Shown piece by piece: positions 1 to 5,135 of a stretch of 6,043 nucleotides of DNA. The notes beneath the pieces are model-generated. The model was given only the letters and a program-made list of their open reading frames with translations, had not been told where the DNA came from and did not search any database. The translations under genes and the position numbers were made by a program. Each line of letters starts with the position of its first letter. Within the stretch, counting starts at the first letter, position 1. The stretch comes from Klebsiella pneumoniae (GTDB taxonomy: Bacteria; Bacteroidota; Bacteroidia; Flavobacteriales; Flavobacteriaceae): NCBI GenBank assembly GCA_943325355.2, contig CALPPA020000113.1, forward strand, positions 1 through 6,043, written 5' to 3'.

Positions 1-56
1 CCCAACATGGTCTATCAGAGTTGAAAGACAAACTTTGGAAAATGTTGAATGATTAA
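1..56 (+). CDS. C-terminal end of an unidentified protein (5' partial)
   Basis: An open frame enters from the left edge (first full codon at base 3) and ends with TAA at 54-56. The 17 visible codons read QHGLSELKDKLWKMLND, a charged, probably helical tail. It is accepted as a real gene end because a strong intrinsic terminator begins 19 nt after the stop codon on the same strand. The fragment is too short to identify the protein and I do not assign a function. The terminator suggests that this gene and the following peptidase gene are separate transcription units. Confidence 0.6.
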   Translation, partial: QHGLSELKDKLWKMLND

Positions 57-74
57 ATAATCGATATTTTATTG

Positions 75-108
75 AAAAAGGCGTTCTAGAAAATAGAGCG
101 CTTTTTTT
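75..108 (+). terminator. Rho-independent terminator after the upstream gene
   Basis: GCGTTCTA (81-88) pairs with TAGAGCGC (94-101) around a GAAAA loop, giving an 8-bp stem with one G-T wobble. It is followed by seven Ts (102-108). The stem can extend by a G-T pair (80/102) and by A75-79 pairing with the T tract. It lies 19 nt past the stop codon at 54-56. The A tract on the left means it could also work weakly in the opposite direction. Confidence 0.88.
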
Positions 109-184
109 ATTCTCAAAAATAGTCCTTAATTTATTTTTTTGGAATATATGTTAAGAATTTTTTATCAAATCCTTAAAATATTAC

Positions 185-192
185 TATTTTTG
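185..192 (+). promoter_or_regulatory. Possible Bacteroidota -7 box for the S46 peptidase gene
   Basis: TATTTTTG matches the Bacteroidota -7 consensus TAnnTTTG. A start of transcription just downstream would give a leader of about 80-85 nt before the ATG at 282. I do not see a TTG at the expected -33 spacing; the nearest upstream one (139-141) is too far away. In DNA this AT-rich the box could occur by chance, so confidence is limited. The rest of the 109-281 interval shows only a short palindrome and a direct octamer repeat, listed separately. Confidence 0.35.
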
Positions 193-225
193 TGACGCTA
201 TTTTAATAAATAGTCCGTTTTTGTG
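187..225. repeat. Direct octamer repeat flanking a palindrome upstream of the S46 gene
   Basis: TTTTTGTG occurs at 187-194 and again at 218-225, 31 bp apart (about three helical turns). Between them, CTATTT (198-203) and AAATAG (208-213) form a perfect inverted repeat around TAAT. The first octamer overlaps the proposed -7 box, so the palindrome would lie around or just after the transcription start. That position would suit an operator or a small 5' hairpin. All components are AT-rich and may be coincidental. Confidence 0.3.
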
Positions 226-281
226 TAAATATTCTTTTTTATGCATTTAACAAGTATCTGTTAACCTTTATAATTTAAAAA

Positions 282-2447
282 ATGAAAAAATTTATTTTTG
301 CCTTGATCGCTGGAATAATGCTCCTGCCAATTTCTGTTAAAGCCGATGAAGGAATGTGGTTTTTAATGTTTATCGAACGTTTGAACCACCGTGATATGGA
401 AAAAATGGGATTGCAATTGACATCCGAAGAAATTTATAGCATCAACAATAGTAGTTTGAAAGATGCTATCGTACAATTTAATGGTGGTTGTACTGCTGAA
501 ATCGTTTCGAAAGAAGGATTAGTATTGACAAACCATCATTGTGGTTATAGTGCCATCGCAGAACTTTCTTCTGCGGAACAAAACTATTTAAAAAACGGTT
601 TTTGGGCAAAAGACAAAAGCGATGAAATGAAACCTAAATCTTTATACGTTCGTTTTTTCGTACGTATGGATGATGTTTCCAAAAGAATTTTATCAAAAGT
701 GAATGATCAAATGACCGAAACCGAGAGAAATAAAGCTATTCAACAAGAAACGGCCTTGATTGAAAAAGAGAATAATGAAGGTGGAAAGTACATCGTATCC
801 GTTCGACCTTTCTTTCAAGGAAATGAATATTATTATTTTGTTTATCAAGATTATAAAGATGTTCGATTAGTAGGAACGCCGCCAGAAAGTCTTGGTAAAT
901 TTGGAAAAGATACTGATAACTGGGAATGGCCTCGCCATACTGCAGATTTCTCAATGTTTAGAGTCTATGCAGATAAAGAGGGTAATCCAGCAGAATATTC
1001 AAAAGAAAATGTACCCTTAAAACCTAAACATCATTTGCCAATAAGTTTAAATGGAGTTCAAGAGAACGATTTTGCAATGATTTTAGGATATCCAGGAAGA
1101 ACCAATAGATGGATGCCAGCAAAAGGAATTGAGCAAAACATCAAGTATGCTTATCCTGCTTGGGTTGAAGGCGCAAAAACGGGTATGGACAGAATGAAAG
1201 TGTATATGGAAAAGGATGCTACTGTAAAATTGCAATATGCATCAAAATATGCTTCTACTGCTAACTATTGGAAAAACCGACAAGGAATGATTGACGCTTT
1301 GAGCAAATCGGGAACTGTAAAAACTAAGACTTTAGAAGAAGCTAAATTTAATACTTGGGCAAATAAACGGGAGAATAAAGCTAAATATGGCAATGTAATT
1401 CCTGCTATTAATGAGTATTATGCCACTACAAATTTGAAATCTAGTCACGATAATTATCTTTCTCAATTGATGAGAACTTCATCTTATGGTCCTTCTCCAG
1501 CGAATATAGGTAATACACTAATGGCATATTTCAAAGAGAATGAAGCAAAAAGAGCAGAGATGCTTCCAAGAATATATAGCTTAATTGAAACTATTTACGG
1601 AAAACTTTATGTTCCTTTAGAAAAAGATGTTTTTATTGCTCAGTTGAATTTATACACTTCAAAAGGTGCTGAATATGGACTTTCTCCGATTGTTTCAAAA
1701 CTGAAAGAAGATAATAAAGGAGATTTCACATTTGTTGTTAATGATGCAGTTTCCAAAAGTATTTTTACTTCCAAAGAAAGCGTTTTGGCATTTATGAAAG
1801 ACCCAAAACCTGAGAATATTGCAACAGATCCATTGTACCTGATTTCAAATGAGCTAACCCAAAAATCTAGAGCTAAATCGGATGAGCAACAAAAATCAGA
1901 GGATAGTTTCGAGAAGGCATATCGCAATTTAGTAGAAGGATTAAGGGAATCTAAAATAAATTCAATACAGTATCCAGATGCCAACTCCACTTTGAGATTA
2001 TCTTATGGTAAAGTAAATGCCTTGCCAGCAGATAAGCGCAATGATGCAAAGATTAACAATTATACTACTATGACAGGTTTAGTCAAAAAGTATAAAGCAG
2101 GAGATAATGAATTTGATTTGCCAGCTCGATTGTTAGAAATGAACAAAGCACAAGATTTCGGAAAATACGCTGACAAAGCAGGATATATGCCCGTAAACTT
2201 CTTGACAAATAACGATATTACAGGCGGGAATTCAGGTTCACCAGTACTAAATGGAAAAGGAGAATTGATAGGCATTGCTTTTGATGGTAATATCGAAGGT
2301 ATTGCTGGAGATGTTATTTTTGACAAAAAACAGCAAAGAACAATCAATGTAGATATCCGCTTTGTACTCTGGATTATCGACAAATACGCCGGTGCAAAAC
2401 ATATAGTTGACGAAATGACTATCGCGAATCAAATATATATTGATTAA
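282..2447 (+). CDS. S46 family dipeptidyl-peptidase (DPP7-like), secreted
   Basis: A 721-residue serine exopeptidase of family S46 (DPP7/DPP11), expected to remove dipeptides from the free N-terminus of oligopeptides in the periplasm. Residues 1-21 form a signal peptide: MKK, a hydrophobic core, then a likely cleavage after VKA (DEGMW follows). The chymotrypsin-like triad is visible: TNHHCGY at 83-89 (the His next to Cys87 aligns with the catalytic His), Asp222 in ADFSMFR, and Ser651 in GGNSGSP. NWEWPRH (213-219) is the conserved N-terminus-binding region. A helical domain lies between the two halves of the protease fold. Eighteen residues after the catalytic Ser is Gly669 (AFDGN). By family knowledge, Gly here marks DPP7-type preference for hydrophobic or aliphatic P1 residues, while Arg marks acidic-specific DPP11. 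Length is normal and the frame intact. The start is supported by the signal peptide and the A-rich TTTAAAAA upstream. The gene appears monocistronic between two terminators. Confidence 0.95.
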   Translation: MKKFIFALIAGIMLLPISVKADEGMWFLMFIERLNHRDMEKMGLQLTSEEIYSINNSSLKDAIVQFNGGCTAEIVSKEGLVLTNHHCGYSAIAELSSAEQNYLKNGFWAKDKSDEMKPKSLYVRFFVRMDDVSKRILSKVNDQMTETERNKAIQQETALIEKENNEGGKYIVSVRPFFQGNEYYYFVYQDYKDVRLVGTPPESLGKFGKDTDNWEWPRHTADFSMFRVYADKEGNPAEYSKENVPLKPKHHLPISLNGVQENDFAMILGYPGRTNRWMPAKGIEQNIKYAYPAWVEGAKTGMDRMKVYMEKDATVKLQYASKYASTANYWKNRQGMIDALSKSGTVKTKTLEEAKFNTWANKRENKAKYGNVIPAINEYYATTNLKSSHDNYLSQLMRTSSYGPSPANIGNTLMAYFKENEAKRAEMLPRIYSLIETIYGKLYVPLEKDVFIAQLNLYTSKGAEYGLSPIVSKLKEDNKGDFTFVVNDAVSKSIFTSKESVLAFMKDPKPENIATDPLYLISNELTQKSRAKSDEQQKSEDSFEKAYRNLVEGLRESKINSIQYPDANSTLRLSYGKVNALPADKRNDAKINNYTTMTGLVKKYKAGDNEFDLPARLLEMNKAQDFGKYADKAGYMPVNFLTNNDITGGNSGSPVLNGKGELIGIAFDGNIEGIAGDVIFDKKQQRTINVDIRFVLWIIDKYAGAKHIVDEMTIANQIYID

Positions 2448-2450
2448 TGA

Positions 2451-2488
2451 AAAAAATCCGTTATAATATTATTTGTAACGGGTTTTTT
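2451..2488. terminator. Bidirectional intrinsic terminator between convergent genes
   Basis: CCGTTA (2458-2463) pairs with TAACGG (2476-2481) around a 12-nt loop. The stem extends through a T-G pair (2457/2482) and A2451-2456 with T2483-2488, giving 13 bp. Read on +, the stem ends in six Ts and closes the peptidase gene (stop at 2445-2447). Read on -, the complement of A2450-2456 gives seven Ts and closes the glycosyltransferase gene (stop at 2496-2498). The two stop codons are only 48 nt apart, so one hairpin probably serves both genes. Confidence 0.88.
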
Positions 2489-2495
2489 GATACTT

Positions 2496-3491
2496 TTAAA
2501 TAGGTTCATTATACGTATCAAACAAAAATTGCAAGGTTTCTGGAATGTTGTTGGCTTGCATTTTTGGATAAATAATGGCTGCGTTCATCCAATTTTTGAT
2601 AATTTCATCAAAATTGTCGCCTACTTCATAAACCACAGGAACACCCATTTTTTTCAAAGCAGCGGCATTGCATTCTTGCTCGTAATGATTTCGAATGGGA
2701 ATACTCAACACTTTTTTTCTCAAGTATAAAGCTTCGGCAGGAGTTTCAAAACCACCACCGGTTATTATACCTTGGCAAGTAATTAAACTTTCGTTGAAAA
2801 ATTTTTGATTAACTGGAAAATAAGTGATGTTGCCAACGGAATGTTTGGTTTTAATATCATTTAAAAACCAATGAAATTCAATGTCTTGAAGTTTATGGAA
2901 TGCTTTCTCCAAACAATCTTTGTCGAAGGAAGGGAGGTAAACTGTGATGTGTTTTAAATCTTTAGGTTGCGCTTGAACGATTTCGTCTTTGATGATTGGT
3001 GGTCGAATGAAAGAATCATATTTTTCAAAATGCAATCCTATATGCTTTGGTGAAGGTGCATAATGTTTGAGAATCATCTCACCCATAATGCTCTTTTTTT
3101 CAGGTCTTGGTGTGTTTTCAGAAATAAAACTAGCTTGATGGCCAAACTGCACCGAATGTACTTTTTGTATTTTACAAGCCAATGATGTAATTGAATCAAA
3201 ATCATTAATCACAACATCATAGTCTTTCAAAGGCAATGATTTTGCATCCTTATACATTTGAATAGGTTGGATATTTTTGGCAATACCCCAATAATCCAAT
3301 CCACCACATTTGCTGTAATGCAAACTACAACCATCACTTTTAAATTTTATGGGCAAATCAACATTTAAACTAGCGTAGTTGCCACTAAGAAAGAAATCGA
3401 CGTCACCAAATTTTTGTAAATAGGGATATAATTGAATAGCTCTACTGATATGTCCGTTACCTGTGGCTTGAATGGCGTAAAATATTTTCAT
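2496..3491 (-). CDS. GT-B fold glycosyltransferase family protein (MJ1255/VC2487-like)
   Basis: A 331-residue predicted cytoplasmic glycosyltransferase resembling the MJ1255/VC2487 group, distantly related to MurG and the UDP-glycosyltransferases. The N-terminal half opens with a Rossmann strand and the loop ATGNGHISRA (9-18), whose GxGH motif is typical of acceptor-side loops in this fold. VINDFDS (94-100) is a conserved-looking strand end. The C-terminal half carries the donor-site signature ITGGGFETPAEAL (243-255) and IPIRNHYEQECNAAAL (264-279), where the Glu/Gln and Asn would contact the nucleotide-sugar. No signal peptide or transmembrane helix is seen. It follows the phosphoesterase gene after 36 nt and is probably co-transcribed with it, since no convincing promoter or Shine-Dalgarno lies in the gap. 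Donor and acceptor are unknown; a lipid-linked or envelope glycan acceptor is inferred from the neighbour only. The GxGH loop 10 residues from the Met supports this start. Confidence 0.85.
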   Translation of the reverse strand: MKIFYAIQATGNGHISRAIQLYPYLQKFGDVDFFLSGNYASLNVDLPIKFKSDGCSLHYSKCGGLDYWGIAKNIQPIQMYKDAKSLPLKDYDVVINDFDSITSLACKIQKVHSVQFGHQASFISENTPRPEKKSIMGEMILKHYAPSPKHIGLHFEKYDSFIRPPIIKDEIVQAQPKDLKHITVYLPSFDKDCLEKAFHKLQDIEFHWFLNDIKTKHSVGNITYFPVNQKFFNESLITCQGIITGGGFETPAEALYLRKKVLSIPIRNHYEQECNAAALKKMGVPVVYEVGDNFDEIIKNWMNAAIIYPKMQANNIPETLQFLFDTYNEPI

Positions 3492-3527
3492 AGATAGTGT
3501 GAAAGTTATGGGATAAAAATATACTGC

Positions 3528-4346
3528 TTAATTTGATAAAATTTTAGCGACAATGTCATTTACATCTTGGTCATCTTTATTTTCAATATTTGAATAGTCA
3601 GATTTTTTATAATAGTGAATCTTCCATTTTTCATTTTTGTATTCTAAAGCCGTGAGGTTCTCGACCCAATCGCCACTATTTAAATACAAGACCTTACCCA
3701 ATTTAGTTTTAACCATCTTTTTTTGAGGCATATGAATATGACCGCAAACTACATAGCTGTATTTTTTTTCAATGGCTATTTCCGCGGCAGTTGTTTCAAA
3801 ATTTGAGATAAACGCAACGGCTTTCTTTACACTGTTTTTTATAGCTTTAGAAAAACTTCTCTTTTCTCTTCCGAAAGAAACCAAAATCCAATTGACGAAA
3901 CTATTAATCAAAATTAGTAAGTCATATCCTTTTCCACCTAGTTTAGCCAAAAATTTAGCATATCCTTTAGTAGAAGAATCAAATACATCGCCGTGGAAAA
4001 TCCAAGTTTTCTTTCCGTCTAAGTCCAAGATTAGTTTGTCCACCAATTCTAAGTTTCCTAAAATAAAATCCGAATATTTTCTCAGCGCCTCGTCGTGATT
4101 TCCAGTAATGTATATTACTCGGGTTCCTTGATTAGACATTTTTATGATATATCGCAAAACCTCCATATGAGCCACCGGGAAATATCTTTTGCTAAAACTC
4201 CACATATCGATGATGTCACCGTTTAAAACCAAAGTTTTGGGTTGTATTGATTTTAAATAATGTAGTAATTCCTTGGCGTGGCAGCCGTAAGTTCCAAGAT
4301 GAACATCACTAATTACTACTAAAGGTATTTTACGTTTTTGTTTCAT
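3528..4346 (-). CDS. LpxH-like calcineurin-fold metallophosphoesterase
   Basis: A 272-residue binuclear-metal phosphoesterase similar to UDP-2,3-diacylglucosamine diphosphatases (COG2908 type). All five metal/phosphate motifs are present in order: DVHLG (14-18), LNGDIID (41-47), TGNHDE (81-86), FHGD (117-120) and CGHIH (201-205). A conserved-looking LNSGDWVE (222-229) follows. Between motifs four and five, residues 128-180 are rich in hydrophobic and basic residues (YDLLILINSFVNWILV, then Arg/Lys). In LpxH this position holds the helical cap that binds acyl chains and the membrane surface, so a lipid-phosphate substrate is plausible. The last ~25 residues form an acidic tail. There is no signal peptide, so it should act at the cytoplasmic side of the inner membrane. 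It is first in an operon with a glycosyltransferase. The true LpxH that I recall from Bacteroidota starts with a different DQHFG-type motif, so this may be a paralogue and I do not call it lpxH. Confidence 0.85.
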   Translation of the reverse strand: MKQKRKIPLVVISDVHLGTYGCHAKELLHYLKSIQPKTLVLNGDIIDMWSFSKRYFPVAHMEVLRYIIKMSNQGTRVIYITGNHDEALRKYSDFILGNLELVDKLILDLDGKKTWIFHGDVFDSSTKGYAKFLAKLGGKGYDLLILINSFVNWILVSFGREKRSFSKAIKNSVKKAVAFISNFETTAAEIAIEKKYSYVVCGHIHMPQKKMVKTKLGKVLYLNSGDWVENLTALEYKNEKWKIHYYKKSDYSNIENKDDQDVNDIVAKILSN

Positions 4347-4358
4347 ATTATGTTTTTA

Positions 4359-4366
4359 CAAAACTA
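4359..4366 (-). promoter_or_regulatory. Possible -7 box for the phosphoesterase-glycosyltransferase operon
   Basis: On the minus strand this reads TAGTTTTG, matching TAnnTTTG. Only 12 nt (TAAAAACATAAT) separate it from the ATG at 4346, so the transcript leader would be under about 10 nt. No clear -33 TTG is present at normal spacing. The TAAAAA just before the start resembles the A-rich initiation regions used by Bacteroidota in place of a Shine-Dalgarno. Confidence 0.4.
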
Positions 4367-4456
4367 ACGGCTCTATGTTATGATAATGTTTCTTTTGTAT
4401 TATTATTTAGTTTGCTTTAAGGTAAAATAATCTCTCAATTCTTTTATAAATTTCCT

Positions 4457-4464
4457 TATTTTTG
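4457..4464 (+). promoter_or_regulatory. Possible -7 box for the TPR-Mur ligase operon, overlapping the start region
   Basis: TATTTTTG matches TAnnTTTG and ends 4 nt before the ATG at 4469. If used, transcription would begin at or within a base or two of the start codon, giving a leaderless mRNA. No TTG occurs 17-23 nt upstream; a TTTG at 4411-4414 is too distant. The rest of the 122-bp divergent region (4347-4468) is AT-rich, with only a small palindrome TTATGATAA (4378-4386) between the two promoter candidates. Confidence 0.35.
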
Positions 4465-4468
4465 AAAA

Positions 4469-5131
4469 ATGAAACAATTACTTCTAGTCTTTTTAGTCTT
4501 ACCAATAATTATGTGGTCACAACCCGATTTTAACAAAGGCGAAAAATTATTCGAAGCCGGAAAATACAATGAAGCCCAGCCTATTCTTGAAAGCTTTTTA
4601 AAAGCAAATCCTTCTCATTTAAAAACTATTGAGTATCTTGGAGATATTGCCGGTCACAATAAATCTTGGGACAAAGCCATTGTGTATTATAAAAAACTAA
4701 AACAACTAAATCCATCAGAAGCTAATTGTTATTACAAATACGGCGGATCGCTTGGGATGAAAGCCAAAGAATCAAATAAATTTAAGGCACTCGGAATGAT
4801 AGGCGAAGTAAAAGAATCTTTCGAAAAAGCCATAGTACTAAATCCAAAACACATTGAAGCTCGTTGGGCGTTGGTTATGATATACATTCAATTGCCCGGA
4901 ATTGTGGGCGGAAGTGAAACAAAAGCAATAAAATATTCTAATGAATTGCTTAAATTATCAGCTGTTGACGGCTATTTGTCACGAGGTCAAATCGAGGAGC
5001 ATTTTGAAAGATATACTTCAGCTGAAACACAATATAAAAAAGCAATTGCAGCAGGAAGCACCAAAGCGGGTGGACAAATGCTGGCTAATTTGTATAAAAA
5101 CAAAATGAATAAATCTGTAAAAAAGAATTAA
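4469..5131 (+). CDS. Exported TPR-repeat protein
   Basis: A 220-residue protein with an N-terminal export signal: MKQLLLVFLVLPIIMWS, then QPDF. The WS-Q junction is a common cleavage context in this phylum, and there is no lipobox Cys. The mature part is built of tetratricopeptide repeats: about 19-48 (GEKLFEAGKYNEAQPIL...NP), 52-82 (LGDIAGHNKSWDKAI...NP), 87-126 (CYYKYGG...AIVLNP), 129-162 and 170-196 (HFERYTSAETQYKKAIAAG). Between repeats lies LPGIVGGSETKA (142-153), a loop I recall from uncharacterised TPR proteins of this type. The C-terminus is Lys-rich. TPRs bind proteins, so it is probably a periplasmic scaffold or adaptor; no catalytic motif is seen. Its stop is 4 nt before the Mur ligase start, so the two are very likely co-transcribed and translationally coupled. 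Its biological role is unknown. Confidence 0.85.
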   Translation: MKQLLLVFLVLPIIMWSQPDFNKGEKLFEAGKYNEAQPILESFLKANPSHLKTIEYLGDIAGHNKSWDKAIVYYKKLKQLNPSEANCYYKYGGSLGMKAKESNKFKALGMIGEVKESFEKAIVLNPKHIEARWALVMIYIQLPGIVGGSETKAIKYSNELLKLSAVDGYLSRGQIEEHFERYTSAETQYKKAIAAGSTKAGGQMLANLYKNKMNKSVKKN

Positions 5132-5135
5132 AAAT

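Noticed and set aside
1..56. Assigning a function to the truncated left-edge gene
   Set aside because: Only 17 residues are visible and they contain no diagnostic motif.
109..281. A riboswitch or structured leader before the S46 gene
   Set aside because: The interval is AT-rich and holds only a 6-bp inverted repeat; no conserved riboswitch core or attenuator-type hairpin with a T tract is visible before the start codon.
736..2432. Several minus-strand open frames of 61-116 codons lying inside the S46 peptidase gene
   Set aside because: They are antisense to a full-length gene with an intact catalytic triad, have no family resemblance or start signals, and look like chance open frames.
2487..2729. 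An 80-codon plus-strand open frame overlapping the 3' end of the glycosyltransferase gene
   Set aside because: It is antisense to conserved glycosyltransferase sequence, begins inside the terminator region and has no recognisable domain.
3492..3527. A separate promoter for the glycosyltransferase gene
   Set aside because: The 36-nt gap has no TAnnTTTG match on the minus strand, so co-transcription with the phosphoesterase is simpler.
3772..4098. A 108-codon plus-strand open frame inside the phosphoesterase gene
   Set aside because: It is antisense to the region carrying phosphoesterase motifs; its Ser/Lys/Phe-rich composition is what antisense of an AT-rich gene produces.
3528..4346. Naming the phosphoesterase lpxH outright
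   Set aside because: The motifs support the superfamily and LpxH-like group, but the operon context and the different first motif from the Bacteroidota LpxH I recall leave the substrate open.
2496..4346. A defence or nucleotide-signalling system built from the phosphoesterase and glycosyltransferase
   Set aside because: There is no effector, sensor, nuclease or membrane-pore component nearby, no mobile context, and both proteins fit envelope metabolism better.
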